Positions 48,167 through 59,287 are shown, counted from the stretch's first letter. The stretch: 64,000 bases of DNA from Zingiber officinale (GCF_018446385.1 NC_056002.1:5133474-5197473); one strand, 5' to 3'. Notes: generated by a model from the sequence alone, not told the origin. Made by a program: numbers and translations.

Positions 48167-48184
48167 TAACCCTCCCTCTTTGAC

Positions 48185-49468
48185 ATTCATCAAAAGAACT
48201 AATGTCAAGTAAGCATAAGTACAGACTTCAGACAAAATAATAAATAATGTCAAGTTAATCTGGGAGAGTTTAAAAGATAGTTTTACCTTTACTTAAAAAA
48301 AACTAAGTCTTGAAAAAAAAACTGATTTATAACTTAATAACTTTGAAAAATAGCTAATTTTTCAAGTATAGTTAAAGTTAAAAATTCAAGTTTTCAAACA
48401 TAAGTTTTCAAAATTTCAAAACTAAGTTTGAAAAATCTATTTTTTCAAAACTGATTGAAATTTATTTTTCAACACTAAGTTTGTAAACGATACAACTTTC
48501 AAAATTAAGGAAAAACTGATTCTGGGAGGCTTAGTTTGTAAACTTAGGTTTTGAAAAATCTAATTTCCATAAGTTTCAATAACAACGCAATTCAAAACAA
48601 ATTGTCAAAATTAGGTAAACTCAAATTTTAAGAACTAGATTTTTAAAATCAATTTTCAGAACTAAGTTAAATCTAATTTTTAAAGTCAATCTTCAAAAAA
48701 AATAAAATCCAATTCTTAAAAACAACTTAGTTTTATAAGATTTAGTATTCACAGAAAAAAAAGGATAAAAAGTTTGTGATTTTAAAAACATTTTCACAAT
48801 TTTAAACAAGTTGATTTTAAACTTTGATTTTCAAACATAAGTTTAAAATTTAATTTGAAAAACTGAATTAGTTTTATTTCTCCCCCTGAACCTGACACTA
48901 AATCAAATGTCTAACCAGATAGTTACTGACTGACTATCAAAAGATAGCAGTTTTCACTTGGTTAGTCAAGTTAAGTTCAACCTTAACTTGATTAATGCAT
49001 ATCTTGTATTTAACGCCCAGACTTATATCGATGCACTGAAATAAGCATCTTAAGTCTTAGGCAAGTGGCCTATACATCTCACCCCTTTCTATGTTCGTCA
49101 AACACAAGCAAGGTAAGCTTAGGGTTTTGGTGAAATGATCAAAAACTAGTCCTATGGGTGCATGCTTTCTAAGGATTTTGAACTAGGCTAAGGCTAAAAA
49201 TATTTTTTAAAAAAATAGGAAAGTTTTGAAAATGAAACATGTTTTAACCTATAATTTGAGAATAATCATTTTTTGAAAATATTTTTGAAATTCGAAACTT
49301 CTAGACTATTAAGATAGAACATAAGCAGTCCATATCAGAAATAACAAAAAGTATTCTACAAGAGATGTAGATAACAGAAGTGTGGCATAACTAGAGCTAC
49401 TGAGACGAGGAAGGGGGTGGTCTAGATCCCAAGGAGTGGAGTAGTGTCATCAGCTCAGTGTGTCGGGT
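48185..49468. other. A/T-rich spacer of a retroelement
   Basis: Long stretches of AAAATTTCAAAAC/TTTTGAAA-like low-complexity sequence run from 48,280 to 48,880, then unrecognised sequence continues up to the stop of the transposon-protein gene. Confidence 0.5.
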
Positions 49469-50666
49469 CTATCCGTCAGCTCGTAACTCGGAGACCTCTC
49501 GCCGCATGTCTCGCTGAAAGTCAGAGTTCTCCCGCTGGAGACTCGCCATAGCTCTCTCTAGTCCGGTCATACGGTCAGCTAGAGTGCGAGGAGCGTGACG
49601 TGGTGCTCGAACTGGGGGTGGTGGTGGAGCCGGAGCGGCCTCCTCCGGAAACAGTGCAAGCATGAACTCATCCTGCTCGGCCTCCCCCTGTGCGTCTGGA
49701 TCGGGCTGGTGCTGTGCCCCCCTCCGCCAAGACATAGTACCATCGCCCTCATCTATGTGGATACTAGCTAAGGAGAAGTTCCTAGCTGTTATAACGTCAA
49801 ACTCGGTCATATAGCGAATGTCTCCTCTAGTGATATCAATATGCAAAGAGGACATATATGCTGTCAAAATGTGACAGTAAGGCATGTGGACTCGCCTATT
49901 AGTCACGTATCCAGCAGAGTAAATAATGGTGGAGAAGATATGTAGGCTGATGTCAATATCTAACCTATGACTCAGGGCATAAAGTAAAAATGAGTGGAAT
50001 GGACGTATCACGGCGATGTCACGTGTGGTCAGTGGTAGAATGCAGAAGACTAAGACCCTATAAAGGGCGTAGTCCTGGACTCGAAGTTCTACTGACCTAA
50101 ACTGGATCACAGTGGGTACTCGCTCTCCCCCAAAAAAAATACGAATAAATCGTATCAAGAGTGATATGCGAGTAGGGATCTCCGAATGGAAGATCCCTGG
50201 GAGGATAGCACAAAAAGGGACAAGTGGATGGACGTAACCCTAAAAACTCCCGGATCGATGTAGGGGATAACGTGATATCAGTACCTGCTGCCCTAGTAGT
50301 GTAGGTAAGGTCGTCTACTTTCACTAAGTTGTTATAAAATTCAGCACATAGACTTATGTTTACCGGACTAGTACATTCAACAAGGTTTCGTAAGTTATAG
50401 TGGTTTATAACCTCCATAACAGGAGTACAAGAAACTAGAAAGAACGATCTATCTATACATTTAGTCCTAATGGCCATATAAATGGTTGACTCAAACCCGA
50501 TTCTAAGTTCATCTGTGGGAAACCTAGGGTCAGTACTAGCATTAGAGGGCCTAACACCAGTATTTGTTCGTTTCCTACTGTATATAAAAGAGATATTCTA
50601 AGAAAAAATATCAAGACAAATTTAAAGAATTTTTAGACAAGGAAAAAGGATTTACCGAGGAGTCAT
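49469..50666 (-). pseudogene. putative plant transposon protein gene, two exons, frameshifted
   Basis: Exon 1 is 50666-50656 (ATG, four residues), with a donor GTAAAT and an acceptor ACAG. Exon 2 starts at 50577 and gives MTPR-RKRTNTGVRPSNAS and then a long frame. It carries ITLSPTSIREFLGLRPS and FYNNL-type blocks, as in the domain annotated in plants as a putative plant transposon protein (of LTR elements). At about 50,125-50,137 a T8G5 homopolymer breaks the frame: the first frame ends ASTHCDPV, and the second resumes as FFGGERVPTVIQFRS and stays open to 49,469. The C-terminus is proline-rich (AAPAPPPPPVRAP) followed by a coiled-coil-like TLADRMTGLERAMASLQRENSDFQ. One lesion in an otherwise open gene of about 380 codons suggests recent activity or an assembly error. 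The function is unknown. Confidence 0.6.
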
Positions 50667-50819
50667 CGTAAAATATAGAACTGATGACCTCGGTTGAGTC
50701 GCACCAGTGTCTTCACCGCAAGAAAATTTAATTTTAGAGCACTCTCACACTAAGGTTCGGATAGAACCTTGGTAAGAGTGAAAAGTTTTGGGCAAGTGTT
50801 GGGGGCGCCTGTTGCCCCC

Positions 50820-50830
50820 TATTTATAGGA
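50820..50830 (-). promoter_or_regulatory. TATA box of the transposon-protein gene
   Basis: The minus strand reads TCCTATAAATAGG about 155 nt upstream of the exon-1 ATG. The CCGGGCGCCCGG palindromes lie just upstream. Confidence 0.6.
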
Positions 50831-50833
50831 GGC

Positions 50834-50925
50834 TCCGGGCGCCCGGGGTTGATTTTGGGCAGGGCGCCCGGATCCCTTCCGGGGCGCCCCGGAAGGGAAT
50901 ACCAGGGGCGCCCGCCCCTGGTTTT
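50834..50925. repeat. CCGGGCGCCCGG palindrome cluster
   Basis: GGGCGCCCGGGG, GGGCGCCCGGATCCC and GGGGCGCCCCGG occur within 90 bp, the same module seen at 47,450-47,625 next to another TATA box. Confidence 0.75.
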
Positions 50926-51380
50926 TTTTTTAAATAAGTTTTTTAAGTTTTTGAAATTAAGATTTTGACATTAATTTTTAAGTTTAAAATTAAAATTTTG
51001 AAATTAATTTTTAAGTTTAAAAATTAAAGTTTTGAAATTGTTTTGAAATTAATTTTTAACATAAATTAATCGTAGTTCCATTTAGTTTATTTAATTCGAA
51101 GTTTGATTAATTAAAAATCTAATTTAATTGACTTAATTCGAAATTTAATTTAATTAACTTGATTCAATTCAAAATTTAATTTTAATTAATTTTAATTAAT
51201 TTTAATTTAATTTGAAAATTAATTTAATTTAATTTAAAGTTAATATCGATTAAATTAAAGTTAATTTAATTTTTTAAATAATTTTTAAAGTTAAGATAAT
51301 TTTTATTTTTTAAAATAATTTTTTAAAGTTAAAATAATTTTTAAAGTTAAAATAATTTTTAAAGTTAATTTATTTTTTAA
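50926..51380. repeat. AT low-complexity (TTAATTTTAAAGTT)
   Basis: Simple degenerate runs of AATTTTTAAAGTTAAA and TTAATTTAATT fill the interval. No coding is present. Confidence 0.75.
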
Positions 51381-51640
51381 AATACTAGGTCATCAACCAT
51401 TGAACTAATCAATATTCCCTTAGTAATGGAGTCCTTCCTTTCCCATGTCTTATAGGCATGAAGGTCACGTCTGTGTTGTATTGTAGAATCATCCGTCGTT
51501 TCGTACATGAATTGCTTTACAGCCTCTAGAACTTCTTGTTTCTCAAGAATGCATTGTATCTTAAGGTGTCAGATTTTGTAGTTATCCCCATATAATTTTT
51601 CTCCCTTATTGAGTTTGGCTATGATGTTTTTAGTTGTCAT
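51381..51640 (-). pseudogene. gag N-terminal fragment of the second copia copy
   Basis: ATG 51640 opens MTTKNIIAKLNKGEKLYGDNYKI, then TGA (51569-51571) at the position of the expected Trp, exactly as in copy 1, then HLKIQCILEKQEVLEAV. It is cut off at 51,381. Confidence 0.75.
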
Positions 51641-52030
51641 AATCTATAATAAATAAACACATTATTTATTATTTCAGTGTAATCCATATGCATGCAATTA
51701 ATTATTGACTCACTGTAAATTAGAATTGGTTTACAAAATTAAGTGATAACTATGTTTTCACTCATCATTTATATGTTCCAATCTAATCAACATTAATCAA
51801 TTATATTATACACATCCCATCAAATGAACTAATTATTTTTCATATGAACTAATTATATGGATATATGAACTAATCATATTCACATGAACTAATCATGAGC
51901 AAGTTAGTTAACACATAACATAACTATTTTCATAATATAACTCTGTTCATATATAACAAAAAAAATTATTACATGACTAAAAAATTAAATAGGCTAATAC
52001 TGTTCGTACATAACGACAGTAAACAGAACA

Positions 52031-52728
52031 CTAATAACATAGATAAGCTAGCACCACTCCCACTAGGATAAATACTAGTGCAGTGGGCATTTGTATCTCG
52101 TTCATCCCGGACTCAATGATGGGTGGATCAACCTCAGATGTATCCATTAGATCCATTCTGGATCTTTTACACACTCTTTAGGATCCTCCTTTGATTTTTC
52201 GAGATCCATCTCTAGATCCTCCTCAGGATCCATCTCTGGATCCTCCTCAAAATCTTCAGAATCCATTTATGGATTCTCATCAAATTCTTCGAGGTCTATT
52301 TCCGGATCGCCCTCAGATTCTGTGGGACTTGGATCCTTCTCAAAATCTTCAAGATCCATTTCTAGATTCTTATCAAATTCTTCGAGGTCCATTTCCTGAT
52401 CGTCCTCAGATTCTACGGGACTTGGATCCTCTTCAGATTCTTCAGGACCTCATTCCAATTGAAGTAACTGCCTGCATATCTCTGAATATGAGATATGCCC
52501 TTCAGAATCATCCCAGAGTTGGAATGCTATCTGCCTAAGATGTTCTGATAGGGAATACACCAGAGCATATCTTCTTTCTTTGTCCTGGACTGGATACCCT
52601 TCTCGCTCGAGTTTCCAGAACAGCCAATCGAGCCGACCAATAAGCCAACCGACTCTGTGATCCGAGTCATATTCCAGTTTCTTGATCTCCTACCAAAGTT
52701 CATGCTGTCGTTCATAGCGACCAGTCAT
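52031..52728 (-). pseudogene. second copy of the copia leader reading frame
   Basis: ATG at 52726-52728 reads MTGRYERQHELW, and the same TAG (52690-52692) and TGA (52450-52452) as in the first copy are present. This copy keeps a longer continuous middle (YALVYSLSEHLRQIAFQLW, SYSEICRQLLQ) and an extra 12-13 nt where copy 1 has a deletion. It has its own 1-nt deletion near 52,157 (CATTCTGG against CATTTCTGG). It ends ALVFILVGVVLAYLCY with TAG at 52031-52033, identical in the tail to copy 1 apart from one residue. The antisense strand has a false 115-aa frame. The product is not recognised. Confidence 0.55.
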
Positions 52729-53595
52729 CGTGTATATTGTTCGTGGTATCTAGAATTGAAAATAATGATATCAATACAAAATCGACAAACCAGTAACAAA
52801 ACCGGTCCTATTCAATTCTCACATATAAAACCAATATACACAGAATACATAAGTAAATAAGAAAAAAAATATTTTTTCTTTATTTATTTTTTTAGGGAGT
52901 CTCATGTGGCTGATACATTGGATCTCATGACCAGCTCCCGTGTTCGGTCTATTTTCCAATCAGAACTAATCTAATTGAAAAAGGGATGTTCTATCTATGT
53001 TTATTCTGACCCATTTAAGTTAGTTTTTGACTTATTGATCAAACTTAGGTCTGTTCAATCAATCCAATGCCCATTGAATTAAGTCTGACTCATTAAAACA
53101 AATCTAATCTTTTTTGATCAAATCTGACACAATATAACTAATCTGGTCATATTTGATCATCCCAACTTATGTAATCAAAATCACCCCAATTAATTTAATA
53201 ATAAACTGAACTGATTAAATTAACAAATAATTTGAATCAGATCTTGGTATTATTGAATAAAACTGGTCTGCTTAAATCAACTAATAATTTAAACCATACC
53301 TAGATTTGATTGGATAAGTTGGTCTTATTAAATTTTTAATTAATTGAACCCTAAATTTAATCAAATATGTATTTATTAATTAATAAATATATTTAACTAA
53401 ATCTCAAACATGTAAAGCGCTCTGTTCTTCACGATTCTTATTTCATTTTAATCGATTAAAATGCCTTGAATCAAATCGATTAAGAATTCAACCAATTATA
53501 ATCTCAAACAAAACAGTATTTAATGGATGAACAGTAACTAATACGGTTCATCCTCTTTTAATTGATTACTAAGATCGATTAAAATTCTATTTAAT

Positions 53596-53875
53596 ATAAG
53601 TGAGCTCTACTCTCACGCCCAACGACCGAGCTGCTCAGTCGGCTGTCCCAGACTCTCGCCCCAGTGCGAGTTATAAGTGAGCATGCTCTCACGCCCAACG
53701 ACCGAGCTGCTCGGTCGGTTGTCCCAGACTCTCGCCCCAGTGCGAGTTATAAGTGAGCTCTGCTCTCACGCCCAACGACTGAGCTGCTCGGTCGGCTGTC
53801 CCAGACTCTCGCCCCAGTGCGAGTTATAAGTGAGCATGCTCTCACGCCCAACGACCTCTCGGTCGGTGCTCACCA
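53596..53875. repeat. 76-77-bp tandem repeat array
   Basis: Units start ATAAGTGAGC at 53596, 53673, 53749 and 53826, and contain TCTCACGCCCAACGACCGAGCTGCTCGG and CAGACTCTCGCCCCAGTGCGAG. Units 1 and 3 have GAGCTCT where units 2 and 4 have GAGCATG, so a two-unit higher-order period is visible. The fourth unit is truncated. Confidence 0.85.
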
Positions 53876-54793
53876 CTCACTTGTCGTTCTACCCGACACT
53901 CATCATACTCACTGCTCCGCTCACCGCTCTGCTCAACACTTATCATCCGCGTTTCACTTATCGATGTTGCCTTGTCGTCGCTCACCGCTTCACTCGCCGC
54001 TCTGGTCAGCACTCATCATCCGCGTTTCACTCACCGCTGGCGCTCGGTCGGCATTCACCGCTTCACTCGCGGCTCTGCCTAGCACTCATCGCACTCGCTT
54101 CACTCGTCGCTCTGCCCGGCGCTCAGCATTCGCATTTCGCTCGCCCGTTCTTATTTTGCTCGATGGGCATTCTCTCTATTTTCGGATCGACATTATTCGA
54201 TTGCCCGATCGGAATTCATTGTCGCTAGGTCGGCACTCGCTCGGTCGCGCTCACGATTTTTCGCGCCCACCATTTTCTTTATTGCCAGGTCGCGATTTAC
54301 GGTCGCTCGATCGGCGCTCTCCCGGTCGCGATTTACCTTCACTCGGTTGGCACTCGCTCGGTCGCGCTCACAATTTTGCGCGTCCAGCATTTTCTTTATT
54401 GCCAGGTTGCGATTTACGATCGCTTGGTCAGCATTATCTCGGTCACACTCACGGATTTACTCGTACTGATCGTGATTTATGCGGACGACATTTTCTCGAT
54501 CGCGCACTCACCATTGCTCGTCTATCGTCTTTCGTCTCGCTTGGTAATCGCTCGATCACCCTGCTCGGCCTCGCCCGATTGTCGTCTCGATATCATTCGA
54601 CATCTGCTAGATTGCTCTTTTGACACTCGCTCAGTATTGCTTTCGTCGCTTGGTCACCTTGTCGGGCGCTCGTCGTTACAGCTACTCGTTCGACGTAATA
54701 AGACAAACCTAACGATCCGATGCCGCGTTCGGTAGCGATTCTGTTTCGGGCTTGGTCTAGTCAGTCGGACTTGCGCCTCGTTCGACTAGACTT
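53876..54793 (+). mobile_element. 3' internal region of an LTR element, built of degenerate repeats
   Basis: Recurring GCTCACCGCTTCACTCGCCGCTCTG and GCTCGGTCGCGATTTACGGTCGC-like units fill the interval. It ends at a polypurine tract (GAAGGGGAGG, 54794-54803) right before a TG-starting LTR. The 268-aa open frame has the composition of translated repeats and no recognised domain. Confidence 0.5.
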
Positions 54794-54805
54794 GAAGGGG
54801 AGGCT

Positions 54806-56371
54806 TGTGATATGGTTATATGCTGGGGACCTCAAGGGAAATAGGGAAAGAAGGGAGGGCATTTTGGTCCAGGCACTGTAGCGCCCCTTTAGGGCACTGT
54901 TCACCCGTGGAAAAGGGAGGGGCTGAGGCTGCTGGTTGAGGGGCTGCGCCCGCCGCCAGAAGGGAGGGGAGCGAACTTCTCTCTCGGGCTCAACTCCTCG
55001 CCGGAGCCGACGCCGGCCGCCCCCCGCCTTTCCTCTCTCCCTCTCCTTCTCACCGCAACCGCCAGCAGAAACAGGGAGAGCTTCTCCTCCCTCGCCGCCG
55101 TCCTCGAGCCACAGCCGCCAGTGACGATCTTCCTCTTCTTCTTTCTTCTATTCTCGACACCGGCAACAAACTCCTTCTCTCTCCCTCCTCCTCACGCTAC
55201 CGCCGCCGAACAGACCGGTCACGGTTCCCATTCTCTCTGGACAGCTTCCTCATCTTCTCCCTCTCTCAAGCCCTCACACGCATGTCCGCGCTAGTGGACG
55301 CAGCTTGATGTCACGACGAACGCCGCCAACTATGACAACCGCTTCTTCTTCCCCCTGGCAGTGACCAGCCACCATCACCACGACGGCTAACGCAACGCTA
55401 CTCCCCACCTCGCTTTCCACGCACGACGGCCCCTTTGCGCCGACCACTTCCATACACGGCAGCCCCTTCGCCGGTAGCTCCGTAGCCAGCAGCTGCCACA
55501 CACCGGCAGTCCCTACGTCGGTGATCTCTGCGGCGACTCCACCTCGTTTCCTATTCTGTATCGCTATTGTATGACGACCCTTGTGCCGATCCAGCCGTGT
55601 GTCGTATCCCGAGCTACAATCGTAGCGCACATTGCTCTTACGTTTCGGCCTTCGATATGTGGTTGAATCTCGATCTGTGTGTGTGGATGTCTCGGTATCT
55701 CGATTTGTGAGCCGCGATTGTCGTCTGGTTCTGGACTATGTGTGTTGTGTGTAGCCTTGGGGTTGCCATTATTTCCCGGCCTACGTGCCGAAGTCAAGTC
55801 CCGACCTGCGCGCCGATCTCCTTTCCCAGCCTGCGTGCCGATGACAGTTCCCGGTCTGCGTACCGGTGTCTTATCCCGGTCTACGTACCGGTGTCTTATC
55901 CCGGTCTGCGTACCGATCTCGTGTCTCGGTCTGCGTACCGGTATTATATCCCGATCTGTAGCTCGTCTTCCGGGTCAGTGCATCGTTCAGCTTCTCGTCG
56001 TCAGATCAAGCTCTCCATCCTGATCGAAGTCATCAACTCTGTCGGGTCGCGACAACTCGAGCCGCGTCCCATCCGAGGGCGCCCCCTGGGGCAGGGTACG
56101 TTTTCCGTTCATATTCCATACGCATTTCATTATTTTATGATTTAGTCTTGTACTCATATATTCGTTGGATCTGCCTCGACTATCGGGGTACCGGGGGCCG
56201 GGTCAACCCGGTCACTGGATGCAGGTAGTGTTGACCAGAGGACTTTTGGAGACTTGGTCAACACGGGAGCCATTTCAGCACACACCCCCTCCGGGACGTC
56301 GCGGCTTCGTCAACATTTCATCCACCTCACCCGACGGTCTGTCTGACTCAGCTTCCGGACGGGATCATACA
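54806..56371 (+). mobile_element. large LTR, probably a gypsy-type 3' LTR, 1.57 kb
   Basis: It starts TGTGATATGG directly after the polypurine tract and ends GGGATCATACA. The internal GC/CT-rich block at 54,940-55,270 resembles a leader. No partner LTR is in the window, so the limits rest on the PPT, on TG/CA ends and on the change of composition. The plus-strand frames are not recognised as protein. Confidence 0.55.
55770..55960. repeat. 30-bp minisatellite TCCCGGTCTGCGTACCGGTGTCTTA
   Basis: About six imperfect units occur inside the LTR-like block; neighbouring open frames are products of this repeat. Confidence 0.75.
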
Positions 56372-56399
56372 TAATCTTCTTTCTCATGTTTTAGTTAAA

Positions 56400-56910
56400 A
56401 TTATTTCAAGTACAAATGAAGATTTGTTTAAAGCTAAAAGGAAAAACAAATCATTGAGGCACGATATTTGTATGCTTGAAAAAAAAAAAGAATCTATGTC
56501 CTCTAAGGTTGAGAACTCTAATATGCATGCATATAGTTTAAATGATTCATGTTTGGAAGAAGAAAATAGGAAATTAAGGGAAAAGGTAGAATACCTTAGC
56601 AAATCCCTTGAAAATTTTGAAATTGGCTCTAAAACTCTAAACATGATTATTGGGAGTCAAAGAGCAAGCTTCAACAAAAAAATGTTTAGTGTTTAAGGAA
56701 TACAACAATGAAAAATTCTATTATTGTCTAATTGCTAGGGGGCAATCAAAGACAAAGACTATAGATAGGAAATGGATCCCTAAGGAGTACTTAGTTAACC
56801 CAATTAGGAAGAACTTCTATTGGATGCCAAAATCAATCCTCAAGGGTTTGAGGATTTTGGGTCAAGTCAACCATGATAGCCATAATTCAAATTTTTTAAA
56901 AAATGGTTGA
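56400..56910 (+). pseudogene. copia (SIRE/Maximus-like) gag C-terminal remnant
   Basis: The plus strand encodes a coiled-coil segment (EEENRKLREKVEYLSKSLENFE), then LNMIIGSQRASFNKK, a frameshift near 56,690, and DRKWIPKEYLVNPIRKNFYWMPK. This matches the gag tail of plant SIRE/Maximus-type copia elements, where a coiled coil precedes the CCHC region and a KWVPK motif. No pol follows. Confidence 0.65.
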
Positions 56911-56923
56911 CTTAAGACCTTAA

Positions 56924-58404
56924 GGGTGCGTTTGGTTCAAGTTATCATGTATAACCTTGGTTATGTGATTACCAGGTAATCACATAACCAAGGTTATGGG
57001 AGAACAAAACATAATCTTAACCTTGTTTGGTTCAACTAGGTAATGGTATAATCTAATTTGATATTTACTATATTATCCCTGTTTAAATAGTTGTTGAAAA
57101 TATTATTAAAAAAGAAGAGCTTTTTTTTAGAGAGCTTAATAAATAGTAGTTGCATATATTATCAACGTTATACATTTAGATCGATTAAATTTCGTTCAAA
57201 ATCTTTCATTTTCTTAATATTAAGCATTTATATAAAATCTAAGATAATAAGGAAAAATATTAACTCTCACGTTATTATTTCACTCAAAATAAAATCCAAA
57301 AATATATTAAAAAATTAAGTATTTATTTTTTGCAAGGCCAAAGCAAGTTCGGTGAGAAACTTATCCCCCGACTTTGGCCTCGCTGGCACCGTCGTCCACG
57401 GCGAGCCCACCACCTCTATTGCTGCCGTCGTCGCTTCCTCGGCGGAGTTGTCCTTGGCTTCGGCTTCTTCCACGACGGCTGCACGATGGTAAGCGGAGAA
57501 CCACTTGGTCCTCATGTACCCAACACCTATTCACATCATCAACTCCTTCAAACCGTTCATCAACTTAATACAAAACAAACTCAACACCTGTTCAAAATCC
57601 CACTAAATTGAAGTAAAGCAACATCAAAAACCATTAGAAGACCTCCTAAATCGGAAGCAGAAAACAAGGAAAACTCCATGAAGAAGCAAAGACATATGCT
57701 TGGCTTCGGCTTCGGCTTCTTCAATTCGGTTGGAACCCGTAGGGATGGCGACGAGAAATCGAAGCTAGGGTTCGGGCTTGGAGGGGGAAAACGGCGTCGC
57801 CACTGCTCCGGTGACGACCCACAGCAATAGATGTTGGTCCCTAGCAGTTGGCTATGGTGCCTTTGCGCCGGCGAAGAAGCGAGATCGGTGGAGAAGGGCC
57901 ACGGTCGACGATTCAAAAGGAAGAACATCCACTGGACAAGCTCCGTCAACGGAGGAGAAGAGGTCGGCGAGGGTGTGGGATCTCACGAGCGGGAGAGGGA
58001 AGGAAGGAGTTCCGTTGAGGAGGAGAGTCCGCCGGCGCAAGGTGAAGGCTCGGGGGTGAGGGAGGCCGCGCGATGAAGACTCGGGAAGGAGTTCGGCGCC
58101 ACGAGGGGAAGCTAGGGCACGCCGCGGGGGAGTTCGGTGCCGTGCGAACAATCTGCGGTAAGGGCGCTGGCCTTGAGGAAAGCCCCATGTGATTCGAAGG
58201 GTAATTTTGAGAAAAAATATTGATAACCAGGGAATCGTAGAAAACCTAAGATTTTCAAGGTTTTGTGATTCCTGGTTCTATTCCCTACTTGCTGATGTGG
58301 CGGGAATGTTACATCACCAGGAATCACCAATTACTTAAACCAAACAAGATTATCTTTGATAACCAACTAAGGTTATCAACGATAACCCCGAACCAAACAC
58401 GCCC
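56924..58404. mobile_element. 1.48-kb Harbinger-type non-autonomous element with GC-rich cargo
   Basis: The ends GGGTGCGTTTGGTTC and GAACCAAACACGCCC are inverted repeats, and the subterminal arms pair (TTATCATGTATAACCTTGGTTAT with AACTAAGGTTATCAACGATAA). TAA flanks both ends (56921-56923 and 58405-58407). The interior changes from AT-rich to strongly GC-rich at 57,340-58,190, unlike its own arms, and has several overlapping open frames on both strands with gene-like codon composition. No transposase is present. This is the pattern of a MITE or Pack-type element carrying host-derived DNA; the source gene is not recognised. Confidence 0.75.
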
Positions 58405-58407
58405 TAA

Positions 58408-59287
58408 AGGGGATCACTTAGTCTTGAATATAAATTCATGATAAAGAGGGATAAGTAGAGGTTATTTTTATTTCATCTCACAAGGACTTACATCATATTT
58501 CTAAACATAAATGTGAGATGATAAGATGATGCAAATAATTCACTTATACTTATGGCATTTTAATGAATTATGAAATGTATTAATTTTTAGTGATCTTAGG
58601 CCAACTATGAAGAAAGCAAATATTTAATTAATATAATGGGCATCTTATCCATAGATTATCGTTAGATATTTTAAATGTTTTAAAAACATTCTATGTTTTA
58701 CTTATAGTGGTACACTTATTTTAAAATATATGAATTCAAAACAAGGTTTCAAATTGATACATAATTGCATGTTTTCAAGGTTTTTGAGATTTGGTCAAAA
58801 TTTTAAAAATACTTTGATTTTTTATGAAAAATATTTTTTCCATAAAGGACCTTAAAAGAAATATTTTTTCAAAATGTCATGATTTTTTAAATTTTCTGAA
58901 TTTTTTTAATGCATTTCTGAAGTTGGTTTCAGAATGTTGAAATTTCAACTGCATGTGCACCAATCGACTGCGTCAGATACCAGTCGACTGATACATGTTT
59001 TCCGACACTTTCAGAAGCTGGTCTTTGATGACTTAGGTAAAAATTTGATGCCAAGGTTGTGTAATTGTTTGAATCTTTTTTATAGTGTTAAAGGGGGAGA
59101 AATGTGAAGATTTAAGTTAGAAACTTTTATTTTTCTATTTTGTGCAAAACTTGAAAATTGAGTGATAAGAGTATATGTTAAGGGGGAGCTTGGTTTTTAT
59201 GCTTCATGTTTATACTATGCTTGTAATTTTCAAGTTGTTATGTGTGTCTAACTTAAACATATTGCTACACATTAAAAAGAGAGAGAT
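58408..59287 (+). mobile_element. 3' internal end of the deleted copia element
   Basis: Non-coding AT-rich sequence includes TTAAGGGGGAGCTTGG (about 59,178-59,193) and ends in a purine tract AAAAAGAGAGAGAT just before the LTR. Together with the gag remnant at 56.4-56.9 kb it shows that the whole pol region has been lost. Confidence 0.6.

Larger units (their letters stand above)
51381..53594 (-). mobile_element. second copia fragment: leader plus start of gag
   Basis: It is collinear with 31,284-33,492 of the 8.2-kb copia element, with scattered substitutions and small indels. It contains the start of gag (ATG at 51638-51640), the leader reading frame (52,728-52,031) and the AATCGATTA motifs, but no LTR, PBS or pol. 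Both ends break abruptly: on the left into AT low-complexity DNA, on the right into the 77-bp tandem array. It is therefore a fragment moved or cut by recombination. Confidence 0.88.

Noticed and set aside
53596-53875. CRISPR-like array
   Set aside because: Units are contiguous 76-77-bp tandem repeats without unique spacers, in a plant repeat region.
53817-54623. 268-aa plus-strand frame
   Set aside because: It is built of translated degenerate tandem repeats (SLGRHSLGRAH-like), with an equally long frame in another register and no domain.
57778-58188. overlapping frames on both strands taken as a gene
   Set aside because: They lie inside a MITE-like element, have no clear start-to-stop gene structure, and match no family I know; reported as cargo instead.
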